Source: Trileptium ribeirensis
Taxonomy: Eukaryota > Nematoda > Enoplea > Enoplida > Thoracostomopsidae
NCBI GenBank assembly: GCA_030248225.1
Contig: JASANE010020378.1
Span: 47,921-111,920, forward strand
Length of the DNA stretch: 64,000 bases
Reading direction: 5' to 3'
The position numbers were made by a program, and so were the translations under genes. Under the pieces are notes generated by a model, which saw nothing but the letters and a program-made list of their open reading frames with translations, did not search any database and was not told the origin of the DNA. Every line of letters starts with the position of its first letter. The stretch's first letter is position 1. This document shows positions 30,569 through 42,849 of the stretch, piece by piece.

Positions 30569-30875
30569 TTAAAAGATAATGAGGATCTGTCATTTAATAG
30601 CTTCGACCCAACAAAAGATTCATGCGCAGGTTCGATTGCTGTCCTAAGGTGTGGGTTCTGAGTTTGGAGAAAACGCTAGTAACGAACTATGAAATTCTAG
30701 CGATTTCACGATTTGCGCCAGGAAGCTATAGGAAAATTAAAAATTTTTTACTTAAAAGATAATGAAGTTCTGTCACTTAATAGCTTCGACCCAACAAGAG
30801 ATTCATGCGCAGGTTCGATTGCTGCCCTAAGGTGTGGGTTCTGAATTTGGAGAAAAAGGTAGTAACAGACCAGGA
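30540..30875. repeat. Tandem duplication, two copies of about 130 bp
   Basis: The tract ACTTAAAAGATAATGAGGAT..GACCCAACAAAAGATTCATG..GGTTCGATTGCTG..CTAAGGTGTGGGTTCTGA occurs at 30567-30665 and again, about 94% identical, at 30749-30846. Each copy has a GGTTCGATTGCT block resembling a polymerase III B box, and on the minus strand a TTCAG acceptor-like and a GTAAAA donor-like border around an open frame. Differences between the copies change amino acids more than third positions, so exon duplication is not supported. Confidence 0.7.
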
Positions 30876-31375
30876 CGGCACTGTTACAATGTATGTTCCA
30901 TAGTATCAAAAACCGAAACGAAGATGTCAAAATCGAAACTAAGAAGACCCAAACGATAACACTATCTTTTCTACACTTGCCAAACTATATAACTGATATA
31001 ATTTGAGAAACAACAACTGTCTCTGAGTCAGATTTATCTCAGCACATTCCTCGATATCCATCTCCGAAGTAAAAACTAAAAATATCCACCATAATAATCA
31101 ACATTATTCTTCATCATATGCAAAATAGCTGTGATAATCTAACAAGCCAACGAAATTACACAATACACTGTTGTCACGAACAATCAAAATCCGGAAATTC
31201 CCGGCAGATAGGTTTCCCTTCGTGATGACAGTTGAAAAATGTCGAATAAGTGTCAAATATGCATCATGAGTAGAATACAGATGACATTCACCTCGCTAAC
31301 GTAACCAATGCAGCAGGGACATGGACATGATTGACCAATGCGATGATAGCGAATCGTCCATCGTAGTGATGGAAA

Positions 31376-31650
31376 GTGGTTGGTCAAATATTTAATACAT
31401 CTTATATCAGAACTCCACAACGCCCCCGGTTCCCTGGTCTGCCCCTGATGCTTTGCACCTCGCAGTCAGCGCGCCAAAGCCGCGCGCAAAATTTTAGCAG
31501 AACTGGCGGTAAAATCGGTAGAAATAGGTCGTCGACGTGGTGGGAGAGAGAGGTCGTCAATTTTTCTCAGCACCTTCGACCTGCGCATGGTTACTCCCTT
31601 AGGCCTTGCAGCGTCAGCACATATGTCTCATATGTTTATCATTTCTAAAC
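31376..31650. other. Less AT-rich patch, no gene recognised
   Basis: A GC-richer segment with a 90-codon open + frame without a domain. It contains GGTTACTCCCT at 31589-31599, the terminus shared with the elements ending at 1130 and 17860. Confidence 0.3.
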
Positions 31651-32439
31651 ACATTCTAGTATAATGTGTCCAAATGGACAATATGAACATCGTGAAGTGT
31701 TATACGAATCGTGATTGTCATGTACAATCAAAGCGTTTATGCGGAACATTCAGTAATATTATGCTATTTTTAAGCGTAACTATACTGCAGTCCTTGAGAT
31801 ATGCTAAATATTAAGTAGTAGCTTATCCTAATTATTCATCAAAATAAACGCCATGATTTGGTTAACTGTGGAACCGTAGGAGCGGTTTCAATGGTGATAT
31901 ACCGTTAAGTTTCAGGTTTCTATGCGTTATTAGTGCATTCTCAAAAATGCTCATTATGTCGTTTGAAATTCGCGTACTATGTCCAGTTTATGCAATTATA
32001 AAAGAATCATTGGTTTTACGAATGGTATTCCTATAATCCAAAATTGTAGAATTGCTAATTTGGATATTGTTCTACTGTTTGCCATTTCTGACAGATATTC
32101 CAATTTGATTCGAAATATCGTTGGCAAATGTCGGTAGGAACAAATGATTTAATCCGCTTCACAGGCGGAGCATGTAAATTTATAGACAACGGAAGATTTA
32201 GGGGCATCAGGAATAGAATCAATAAATCTGAAACAATATCCGATTTCTTGACCTACTTCAACGCAGTTTAAGATTTGGAAACGCCATACTAAAAGGTCGT
32301 TGTATGCTTTTCTAGGTTTTTATACACAAACGGTTTTAAAACGGAAGCTTAAACATACAATATTTAGTGCGATTCTCGTCCGATTAATCTTCGTTGAAAC
32401 TAAAGTTACACTAGCCTGATTCCCTTTTGGGCTTTTAAA

Positions 32440-33110
32440 GTCAAAAACCAATATGGCAAGCTACTTACCTATCCATATATACTGGGAAGTCAGCATTACA
32501 GGTTTAGATCTGAAATACCAATCCGTCATGTTACCGAAGTGTAAATCTGGCTTAATCAACTGTTTTCTCCATCGCACAGTTGAAATGGGCTCTAGCTGAC
32601 CAAGAGAACCGTTTCATGCACAAAATGCTATACAACAAGAAATTTTGCGTCTAGCTTGTCGACCGAACGGATAAAATGTTGGTTAACAAATGGATTTCAG
32701 GAAATTGACCCATTTCGAGTGTTAACAGCTAATCAAACATCGATCGATTGCACAGAATCGGAAGGCAACTATACCGACTATTTCATGTTGAAGCCTCCGT
32801 TCACGCATAAGCTAAAATCATACGACGAGCTTTTAAGTTGGCGGTTCCGAATCTGAAGCCGCGCATTGTCATTGAAGTAAAAAAATCAGAAGTCAAAGAA
32901 TCAGACATTGTTTCAGTTCCAAAGATTCTATTCACGATGCCCTTAAACCTTCAGTTGTCTATAAATTTTCTTGTTCCCCTTGTTAAGCGGACTATGTCGG
33001 TAGTTTCTACCGAAATTTATCAACGAGGATTTCGAAGCACATTAGAATATTTTCCAGAACTGGCAAAAACAAAAAAATGCTCAAATTAGCAGCCCAGCAG
33101 TTTTCGATCT
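32440..33110 (+). mobile_element. Penelope-like retroelement relic (RT C-terminal part)
   Basis: A + frame near 32485-32600 reads VYWEV-like then SITGLDLKYQS and PKCKSGLINCFLHRTVEM. This resembles the YRKPTFTGLYLxxxS..P..YKxGLIxxLxxRA segment at the end of Penelope-like reverse transcriptases. After breaks, WLTNGFQ (about 32680) fits the following NGFP/NGYP block, and 32838-33089 continues as a lysine-rich open frame. No GIY-YIG endonuclease motif can be read downstream. Multiple stops and frame changes show decay. Confidence 0.5.
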
Positions 33111-35480
33111 TGGCTTCCATACAATTCCATTTGTAATGCCGAATTGTTTTCTACCATAGCTCAAGCTGGTTAAACTCCACTATATACGAACGACGTATTA
33201 CGCAAGCTTGAGAATCTACTCATAAAGCATAGAAACCCGAAACTTGATGACATATCGGCACTGAAACCGATTGTTCCGCAGTTAAGCTAATCATGGACGA
33301 TATGTAAGTGTGTATGCTTTGCCAGTTTGTGATCTATTTCAGTGATGTGATTCTGCCTGGTGTTTCAGATCAAGAAACCTGTCTTAAAGAATATTCGGGC
33401 AGTAAAACGGGATGCTAATTCGTGAAAGAATGATAGCAAACAGAGTTTATGAATTTATGGATGGCGACTCGAAAACGAGTAAATATGGGAAATAGTTATT
33501 TTGTGCCAACGCGTCGATTTCAAGAACTAAGTTGACAAAGATCATCGCAGATGTGTGCTCCTAAAATGGGGTCAGCCATTAAATGGGCATGTTTTCACAG
33601 TAATCGTATTAGGTCGGTTAATCACGACGTGCTTAGCTTTGACCCATACCAATTTGGTTCAAATAGTTTCTTTTGGATTTGGGTAGTTGGAACGTACGTT
33701 TATGATTATATGGTTAGTTATACAATTTTCATTCCCTGAAATCGAACAAAACTATATAATAAGACCAGCAGAATATATTTTGTTGCAATTGAAACTATAC
33801 GTATTCTGCAACTTATCCTAAACGGTGATTTGAAACATGACCCCAACAGTTTACACCGAACTCATTCGGAAACGCCCTCGACGACAAGTCGGCTCGTTTT
33901 AAATAGGTAAATGTGAAATTGGATCGGATGTTGACACCTCAAATCATAAGGATTTGTGGTTTTAACCATCTTAATGGGCACATGTTAAAGCGTCCCTTTG
34001 GTTGTGCATTTTGGGTACCTATATATAATAGTTCACTATTTTAAGTGAGAACGTGAGGTTCTCGTAACCCACCTCCTTACATGCCAACGACACAACATTA
34101 AACGGAAAAGCTTGTCGGAGTTATGTACGTTGTAAAAATAGATCAGACTAACGATTTTGGGCCAGCGTGGATGAAGATCACAAATAATTTACCTAGTGGA
34201 AATCCATTAACTAAGTCTTTTGAACCGCTTCCAATAAACAGGACGAACCGGTTTTTAGTAGCGCCTAATAAAGGGACCAACAATAATCATTTCATGTCAG
34301 CGGTCACTGGCCCAACAAAAAGAGCTACGGCGCGGCCACTAAAAGAAGCGACTATAGCGGCCGCCAATAGGAACCACATGTTTTTTGATATCGCTAACAC
34401 TATGGATTTTAGACACCGCACACTAAAGGAAACACCCAAATATTTCGAGGATAGCATCCACTGCTGAGGACGGGGAACAGTATGCGTTGCGGATAGTCAC
34501 TACCCCCGAGATACTGCTATAAGAAGGATCAAGGTTTGAGCCAGCACCCGGCCCGGCCGACTTGTACCCGTGAGTACATAGACCCGAGAAGAGTTCTTGG
34601 ATGGGGCAGCGTATTAAACGTGTTGTGTTGTTGTTAAATACCACGTCGCATATTAAAAATACACCATTCCTCTCAATTTATTGCACAAATTTTATTGCTT
34701 TTCATCAAGTAAATCTTTGTTTGAAAGCTAATATAACTAATGCAAATTGGTTTCCGTTTTCGAAAAACCTCAGTTTTATACAGTCTAATAAGACGAGTCG
34801 AATCGAGTTGACTGCTGGTACGATCAGGTCGGTAAAACCGGACCCGACTGCCATCTTTACCATAAAATTAATTTGGCACTGTTTGACTTACCTCACATTA
34901 CCTTACGTCGGTTTAGTTGCAGTGTCATGCGGACTAAAACTTGGTGCCTGATACTCTTTAGGAACACGCCTTTTGCTAGAAGTTTTTCTTTGATAATTTT
35001 GAAAACTATCTTAGTAAACATTACCGGCCACATCAATTAATGTATACTCTACGGTACTATCTATCAGGAATATTTGACGTTGCATAACCGACTTCTTGAT
35101 ACAGTAATGTGTCAGAATTTTTCATTTTACATGTTCTATCATCTGTTATCAAATGCGTTAAAATGACTAAAATTTGAAAAAAGCATTATTTGAGTTAAAG
35201 TATTAATGGACATCACATGTTTACTGGTTTGTGTGAGTTGACAAAGGTAAGTACTGGCACGTTAACTTTTTTGCAAATAGTATCTGACATTGATACATCA
35301 TTATATTATGAGCAACTAAAACTACAAATAAAATTACTGTTGTATTTATTAATTCAAACTATTCAAATCGATGTGTTCCAAAGTTCAATTTTCTCTTAAC
35401 TACTAAAACTTTTCAAATGCAGAAACCACTGTATCGCTTACCTTAATCCGGTTTGTCACGCTACGGTCGACTCGACTTTC
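33110..35480. other. No recognisable gene
   Basis: It contains one 114-codon + frame (34123-34467) and one 116-codon + frame (34601-34951), neither with a domain, signal peptide or convincing splice context. I treat both as chance or relic frames. Confidence 0.35.
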
Positions 35481-35600
35481 ACCATTAATTCATTTGTCGT
35501 TCAGTTTACGTCATACTTCGTTTCACCTGCTTCATAAGCTAAAGAGTATGACACTCTGGTATACACATGACTTTACATTATCTGACGATGTTGTCGTTTT

Positions 35601-35771
35601 TGGCTTACCTCCAAAAATTCCAGGCTACCCCCAAGAATTCCAGGCTACCCCCAAGAATTCCAGGCTACCTCCAAGAATTTCAGGCTACCTCCAAAAATTC
35701 CAGGCTACCTCCCAGAATTCCAGGCTACCTCCAAGAATTCCAGGCTACCTCCCAGAATTCCAGGCTACCCC
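35601..35771 (+). repeat. 20-bp minisatellite, eight units plus a partial
   Basis: The unit CAGGCTACCTCCAAGAATTC repeats with exact 20-bp spacing from 35601 to 35760, plus a partial unit ending near 35771. Units differ at a few positions (CCC/CCT, AAG/AAA/CAG). Because 20 is not a multiple of 3, each open frame cycles through a 20-residue peptide (IPGYPQEFQATPKNSRLPPR and permutations). Two different + frames remain open across the whole array. Confidence 0.92.
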
Positions 35772-35980
35772 AATGGTTCTGGTTAACCCGGTTCAAACAG
35801 TACCTGCTATCAACACCCAACAGCTAATGAAATTAAAACAGTAATGGGTACCATAGATATTTGTTACTCCTGCTCTGGCCCCACTGACTTATTGCGATCT
35901 GATGCTGATACGCCCAAAGGAACGTTGGGAGATGGATAGATGGTATACTCGCTTAGAACTTTGAGGCATATACCTCTTTG

Positions 35981-36042
35981 GGTATATAAGCCCAAAAACG
36001 ACCATATCATCGGATAACGTAGAGTACATGGGCATGTATGAC
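35981..36042. repeat. Short dispersed repeat, copy 2
   Basis: It resembles 20685-20738 in the same orientation, with shared ATCATCGGATAA / CCATCAGATAA and GTACATG blocks. Family unknown. Confidence 0.4.
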
Positions 36043-36342
36043 CAAGTGTCATACTCTTCTATAAAATTTTCATGATAGACTCTTTGGCTATAGGGATTAT
36101 AAAATGGGCCTCCAGATGTGCCATTAGACGAGCATGTTTATATAGATGTTCGAACAGAAATGCGTGCGTTAAAACCACACACGGTCTATTGATGACTTTG
36201 GCCCAGACTATGGTCCATTTCTTATTGCTAGCTCTAAAACGCTGGATGCGTCATGATAATGACATCGTAATGCGGGGAAAGATGCCATAGTTAGATTTTA
36301 ATAGCAATAATTTGAAACTAGAACAATTTGTTAAAATCGTTA

Positions 36343-36591
36343 AGGTGTGTTCCCGCGCTCAAAATTTTTGCTCAAATTTTGATCAGAATCTCAGCTAAAA
36401 TTTTGATCAAAATTTGAAACCATCTTTTTGCATTTTTGGTAAGTTTGAACGTGTAACTTTTCAATGATATTCCTGCAGTCAATAATCGATGAGATATTTG
36501 AGCTCACATTTTGATCATAAATCCTGAAACATCGCAATTTAGATTTTGAGCTCAAAATTTGAGAGAAATGTTTGAACGTGCGAACACGCCT
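36343..36591 (-). mobile_element. PIF/Harbinger-like MITE, copy 2, with TTA duplication
   Basis: The 249-bp element is flanked by TTA at 36340-36342 and 36592-36594, fitting the TWA target preference of PIF/Harbinger elements. The ends AGGTGTGTTCCCGCGCTCAAA and (inverted) AGGCGTGTTCGCACGTTCAAA match at 16 of 21 positions. The interior holds repeated TTTTGATCAAAATTT and TTTGAGCTCAAAA palindromes. It is the inverted partner of 14731-14966. Confidence 0.75.
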
Positions 36592-39500
36592 TTACTCGTC
36601 ACTGGAGAAACAATTTGGTCATTGAAAAGTCAAACCACCGCAAAATGTATCTTTAAATGTTGATTACACAAATATACAAAGAATGTTACAATATATAATC
36701 ATGGAAATACAGTAAACGTTTAGATTCAAAAAACCTCAAATATACGTTTTGATATTTTTTTACGTTTTAGGCTTTTTAGTGATTTGATTTAAATTTACCC
36801 AAACGTTAAATTTTCACTTTTCGAACGTTTGTACTACAAATTTTTTCGGTAGTTGAGATGCTTCAGCTAAATAAATCTCGATGACAAACACAGCTCCTCC
36901 AGCTTGAAAGCACATTGTTTTATTCTTCAAGATTTTGTCCCCTTTAGAAGTGCCTTTTAGTGGATATGCAGGTTTAAATTAAAAATTGTTTTTGAAAGGG
37001 AGCGATCGAAGCGATCGGTGTTTCTGCTGAGGGCGCCTTGGGGATTTGGATATCTACAGTACAGCACGCACAGATCATGACTTTTCATTGGTTTCATTGG
37101 GTTTAGAGTCAATGAACCCAATTTCGAGAAAATAGGCTGTTTTCAGTTGCTTGGTTATGTATTACAGCGCAAGTTATCAATAATTGTCTATATGGCTCTT
37201 CCGCTAGGCTGAATACCGATGGTTTGGTTATCTAAAGACCAGCACAAATATGAACTTGATGCGTTGTCAGTAGTTTTCGATGGGTTTAGGGTTGACGAAT
37301 TTTTAGGATTTTCAATGGGTTAAGGGTTCAAGAGAATTTATGGTGGTATATATATAAATAACCGGATCAGGTGATTCAACAAAATAACTTAAAAATATAA
37401 CCACGCTCGTTCCGTTTTATCCTCGCTTGCGAGATACTAATTTAATTTCGGATACATCGAACTAAAATACTAACTGAAATTAATCAATACTTAGATATTG
37501 GCACTCATTATTTCATTTTCTCTTTATATAAACGGTTCAAATATATACCAAGTCCAAAATTTTATGCATAAAATAATAATCAAATTCTGTGCATTTAGCT
37601 GCTGAAATATAGAACGTTGTTGTCCTATAATAGCCAATATTTGACAATATATCTTACTATAATCGAGCCCGTTCGCAGTCACCGAAAATAATTAACGGCG
37701 CTAATTCGTAAATCATTCCATAATTATGCACGTAAATAGCATTCATTCAATGCGGTTGCGGCATTATAATAAATGTTATTCCTATGTCATCTTTTGCTAT
37801 AATTATTAACCTTGCGTTCATATTGTCTTCTAGCATCATATCATATTTATTTACTCTCAAAACCCTAATCCAGCTGTAGTCGTAGAATTGGCACATACAC
37901 AAATTATCGAGTCATTGCCGCCCAATGAATCAATATATCAATCTGTTTTCCCATGGGATCAACCGCTGGTATCAATTCGTACATAAATATATGATAGTTA
38001 TCGAATGTATGTGTATATATAACGTTTGTAGTTTACATGTTAATAACCAACCAACCAACTACTACGTTGCTCCGAAAATGTGATTCAGTGCAGTCAAGTA
38101 GATTTAGTCAAGCTTTAGTATAATAATTGCTACCGCTGCTTATACTGCTATAATGCTACAAGCACGACTCTATTGCAGTTATCACTGCACCGCGACTATC
38201 ATGTATAATTGACCAAACACCGCAAAGCTTTGTGATCATTAATCAAAGCGTTTGTTGAATCACCAGCCGTATTAGGACACCCGGAATACTTCCGATACCT
38301 ACTAGCTCATTTATATTGGTCCAAAGTTGTATTAATTATTCCAAATATAACCTTGTGTTGTATATTATTAGATGCTACACTGAGGTTTGTTGAGTTTTAG
38401 CAACATCATTTCATTTTGTATATGTGGCAAGAAAATTTGGTTGTGAAAACAAAACATGGGGCAAAAACATCGATAGTTTGCAATGTCAAAGCATGAGTAA
38501 AATTAAGTTGCGCTGTCTACCATGCTATTTTGACACTATGTGCAAAACGTTGGTAGAGGACAAATCAGCCTTGGCCACGATTATATTTTACAACGCACAA
38601 CATGGCAACTCGGATTCCGTATTTTTTCATTGCGCTAACACATTTCGTTTTGTTAATGATAATCATAATACGTGGAGTTTGCTAATGTCATATGTGTTGC
38701 GTAGTTTTTAAAACACTAAACAGCAGTATTTTCGCTCGATAACAAAATAGAAATTTTTCGGTTTAAATGTTCAACTGTCACTGATTCGTTACTCAATGTG
38801 TTTGGACTAATCGTTAATAGGCCAATATTTTGTTTCTTAACGTTTTGGAAGCGTTGTCCAAAATGCTAATTTTATGTTCGCTTATGTTTTCACGGATGGT
38901 TTGTACACCGAACAAGCGATCGTTAATTACTAATGACACATCGGGACGGTAGGGGGTGCACCTTAAGTTTACTCGTGCGCAAATAAAATGGGGGTTTCTG
39001 AATTTTTTCGTCAGCTTCCGCTTTGAAGACACTAAATTACCTATTCAAATAATGAATAATCAAGATCGTCTGAGTGGTTTAAGAAATTCCAACTGAAGTA
39101 CTGCGCAATGAATGATTAACCGTCCTTAGTCACTCAGGTCACAAAATTATCATAAACGCCCTTTTTGCAGATTGTACAACCTTTTTCTTACAAACGTTTT
39201 TGCTAATGATATTTTATTGAGGTGGAGTTTCAGTAAAATGAAATTCATTTTAGTACATATGACATCAATCCAGTGTATTTCCGGGGTTGTACAGATGTTG
39301 AAAAAATATTCGTACTACACACACGTTTTTTGGCCCAAAAATGGAGATTTCACGATTTTATATCAACATGAATTATCTTCGTCTAAGATTACACGCCATT
39401 GCGGAAATTTAACCAAATTTGCTCATATGTTCCGGAATTTCAAGTGAAAACAGCGAAAATTTATAAGATAGTTAAATCACTGAAAGTTAATGTTTTTGGA

Positions 39501-39639
39501 CCAAAATTCTGATTGTGTACAATGTATATTAGAATATTTTTTGTTTTAAATAGTTTACATATTCTGTTACTTGATATGTCATGTATATACATAATATATG
39601 ACAAATGCATAGGTGTCTATAATGGAACAACCCTTCGGA

Positions 39640-39850
39640 ATGGTCGGACCTCCTCAACCCACATTCATGCCTTTTCAGAAGCCTCAGTATCCCGCTCTCG
39701 TGCGTTCAGAAAATTTAAAGAAAATTGATAAAAATTAACTGAAATTTGGTAAAAAATGGTTCATATTAGCAAAGATTGATAAATATTTTAGAAAATGTTA
39801 ACGAAAATTGGAAGAATTGTTGCGAATATGACAAGAATCATGTGTTCATA
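39640..39850. repeat. Composite repeat: GC-rich block then A-rich periodic tract
   Basis: A GC-richer block (TCGGACCTCCTCAACCCAC) is followed by about 130 bases of loosely periodic AAAATTGATAAAAATTAACT-like units. The same architecture recurs at 49865-49965, 53930-54100, 58330-58520 and 62745-62930. Confidence 0.45.
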
Positions 39851-41140
39851 AAAATTCGGAAAGTCTACCCTACTCCTATAACTTTCACCTGCGCCAAAAA
39901 AGACATTTGTGGCATTCAGGTACATTTGTGACTTATTTCGTACGAGATCATTGGTTTTATTGCTGTAGCAAAAGTATAGCACGTTTAAACTCGGTCGCCA
40001 AACTTTGAATATCAATCCGGTCACACCCTTTCAATTATATACGTTTGTAAGAGAGAATATCAAATATCAGATCACGAAAATATCATTTTCCGAAGGAGTA
40101 TATCATTTTTCAGCAGAAAGTTGGCATATTTTAAAATGGATTTAAGAAAATCTCTCCTTCTGACGTAACAATGAGCCGCCCTACTTCACAAATCTACATT
40201 GATTTTGTACCTTTTTCTGTTTATTGGTTTTGATAAAACGAAAATCGGATACTGTCATGTATATATATTATATACACGCATTTCATTGAGTCATTTTTCA
40301 GAAATTGGTCGCAGAACAATATACTAATTATAAACAGCAAGGTACCTACTGGCTACCTCGTACCTATTTGTTCAATGATAATTGGTATTAGCCTTTGGTC
40401 AGCTTCAGCAATGTAACTCAAAGCTGTTAAACTGATTTGCTCTTTGATTCATAACTATTTAATGGCAAGCAGAACCAAAAAGGAATTTTAGTTTTAAGCT
40501 TTTCTGGTTTTGCGGTTGTTGAAAGCAAGCAGCACGCCTGAGAGTTTGATTTCATTTCTCGATAAAGCGCTTATTTTGTGTTCATATTATTTGGAACGGC
40601 AAAGACTTTGTCGCTGAGTTGTGATTAATTACGTAAAATAGCAATATTCAATGCATTTCAAAGCAGTTGATTTTTCAAATTTAACACAATTTCAGGTTTT
40701 AGTGGGTAGTTTCTAGTCATTTGTTTGTCGAATGCTTATATATTTCATCGTAAAGATTTGGATAGAAACAGTTGCGTGTTGGGTGTCTGTAAATACAATA
40801 AACAGAGCTCTATATTGTTTGGTTTTATTGTTTAGTACCGAAAAGTCTTGCATTACATTAAGGGCCAGCACCAGAAAATTATAGCTGAGGAGCACACTCG
40901 ACTGGCGTGGGGCTATTTAATAGATTAATCGGACGGTTGCAAACTGTGGGGTATCAACGGGAACTGAAACAACAACGGCCCTCAAGTGTCCACCGCTGTT
41001 TGGCTTGCTGCCGTATATAGTCTCAGTATTTATGGCGGTGCGGACAGTTTGATCGATAGCAAGGTACTGGACCTCGATAACCCTTCATGCCCAACGGGTT
41101 GACTTAAGTAGGTTTGTCGTGTGACGCATAATGTTTGCTT

Positions 41141-41330
41141 TGCTTTGTTTCTTAAGAAACCGAGCAACAGCTCCCAGATAGCAGCTCCGTTGTTCATGTG
41201 CGCCGTTTGCAATCAAACAGTTCTTATTGGATTCGAAGTGCCAAATTGGGTTTGTTATGTATTTCACGACACACAACCTACTTTGGACGTGATAGGGTTA
41301 AAGTTCTGCGTTTTGCAGAATTCTGAAAAG
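41141..41330. repeat. Possible decayed tRNA-like SINE copy
   Basis: TTTCTTAAGAAACCGAGCAACAGCTCCCAGATAGC resembles the head of the elements at 61520-61690 (CCTTAAGGAACTGAGCAAAAGCTCTCAGATAGC). No B box remains. Confidence 0.35.
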
Positions 41331-41524
41331 CTAACAGTCATAAATTCCACGGAACGTATAACATGGTGATAAAACAACATACACATCATAGGCCTCCAAA
41401 GGGAAAATCGCGGCATTACTCCGAAAGGTCGGACCTCTGAAGCTATATTTACTCCTCCTGAGGTCCCATACATTCAAGCCATCACTTCAGCTGAAATAAA
41501 TTACCCCCTAAGCCGTCGAACCTC

Positions 41525-41590
41525 GTGCACATGTGCCATACATATCAAGTTTAATGGTGCACATGTGCCATTAATATCAAGCATTTTTGC
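41525..41590. repeat. Two tandem 32-bp units with a GTGCACATGTGCC near-palindrome
   Basis: GTGCACATGTGCCAT followed by ATATCAAG appears at 41525 and again at 41557. The core is a near-palindrome. Confidence 0.6.
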
Positions 41591-41920
41591 TCAGATGCAA
41601 ATACTAGGAGTATATAGTAATTGCTTAGCCAGCGTAAATTTAGTGTTATAGCCATAAATCTATTATCAGTTTTAATTTGAGTTTTAAATAATACTGAAGA
41701 AGTATTTCAATTTTTCGAGCTTAACCTATAGATGTTGGCTGAGTTTAATATATTTATGATTTATTTTCCAATATTAACATTAGCACATTATATACTAAAT
41801 TTAAAACTAAAACTAGGTTCAACCGCGGTATATTTTTTTGTTGTGACCAATAGTAATAATTATTATTGTGGTCTGTGGTGGTGGTCTTGGCTACGCGGCA
41901 ATGAAAATGAATAATTAGCA

Positions 41921-42211
41921 ATGTTTTGTGCAACGCGTGCGCCATTTATACTTTTACTTATTTTTGGAGTTTTAGCCGAGCTCAGCTTAGAAATGCTTTT
42001 GCAGCTAGAACCGTTTTTCTGTCATTTATTTGTAGTGACCATTGAAGTTGGTACTTATCACAGAGTACATTTATGTATCTATTTGCAAGAAAAACGTTCT
42101 GGCTATAGATGTAATCATCGGCGTAAATCCTTCAATAATAGCTGTCGGATCCAACTTAATGAAGATATATACGTATCAAAATTTCAAAATATTGGTTCCA
42201 CCGAAATATAA
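41921..42211 (+). CDS. Hypothetical small protein with hydrophobic N-terminus
   Basis: An ATG-started frame of 96 codons with an in-frame stop just upstream. Residues 7-20 (APFILLLIFGVLAE) could be a signal or anchor segment, and a second hydrophobic stretch follows. The C-terminal half is basic with two cysteines. No homology is recognised, and a frame this long can arise by chance here, so this is weak. Confidence 0.2.
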   Translation: MFCATRAPFILLLIFGVLAELSLEMLLQLEPFFCHLFVVTIEVGTYHRVHLCIYLQEKRSGYRCNHRRKSFNNSCRIQLNEDIYVSKFQNIGSTEI

Positions 42212-42458
42212 TTAAATTTCATAGTTTTTTCGATGTTTGACTATGATTGCTGTCTTCTAGTTTTATTTCGATTTTAAACATGGTAAATAATTTGAAAATC
42301 GTCATTAAATAACTTTTTAAAGCCAATTATCGGCTCTAGCTAAGGTTAGGCACACTGTTGTGAAAATGTAATTATTCAATTAAAATATATGGCTGAAACA
42401 GAAAATATTAAATGCAATTGTTCTTTAGAATAATATATATATAACCGAAAATCATAGA

Positions 42459-42842
42459 GAGGTGCCCGCGAGTAGCATTGATCCAACGGTGTAAATCTTA
42501 TGACCTGAATGGAGGTCTGTACACACAGGAACCTCTGGATTTAGGTTTATGCTTATATGTATATATAACACAATATTTAACCAAAATATTCGGGAGGTGT
42601 CCGCCAGTAGCATATACCCCACGGTATAAATCTTATGACCTGAATGGAGGTCTGTACCGACAGGAACCTCTGGATTTAGGTTTATAATTTATGTATATAT
42701 AACACAATATTTGACCAAAAATTTAGGGGGTGTCCGCGAGTAGTATGGATCCCGCGGTGTAAATCTTATGAGCTGAATGGAGGTCTGTACACATAGGAAC
42801 CTCTGTATTTAAGTCTATGTTTATATGTATATACAACTCTAT
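42459..42842. repeat. Three tandem copies of a ~133-bp unit
   Basis: Units start near 42459, 42594 and 42726 with GGTGTCCGCGAGTAG-like sequence. Each contains GTAAATCTTATGACCTGAATGG, AGGTCTGTACACA..GGAACCTCTG and an AT-rich tail TATGTATATATAACACAATATTT. GACCT..AGGTC within each unit can pair as a small hairpin. Confidence 0.9.
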
Positions 42843-42849
42843 ATGTTTT

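Larger units (their letters stand above)
36600..41500. other. Long AT-rich region without a recognised gene
   Basis: Open frames are short and domainless (38424-38711, 39172-39447 the longest). A tract near 37400-37440 (GCTCGTTCCGTTTTATCCTCGC..GCGAGATACTAATTTAATTT) resembles 17150-17200, so copies of the intron 7 repeat family occur here. A composite GC-rich/A-rich repeat lies at 39640-39850. Confidence 0.5.

Noticed and set aside
34123..34951. Two open + frames of 114 and 116 codons
   Set aside because: No domain, signal peptide or repeat relation; consistent with chance.
35601..35771. Possible CRISPR array
   Set aside because: Units are directly abutting 20-bp repeats without spacers, and the host is a eukaryote.
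42459..42842. Hammerhead ribozyme in the tandem array
   Set aside because: No CTGATGA/GAAA core is present in the units.
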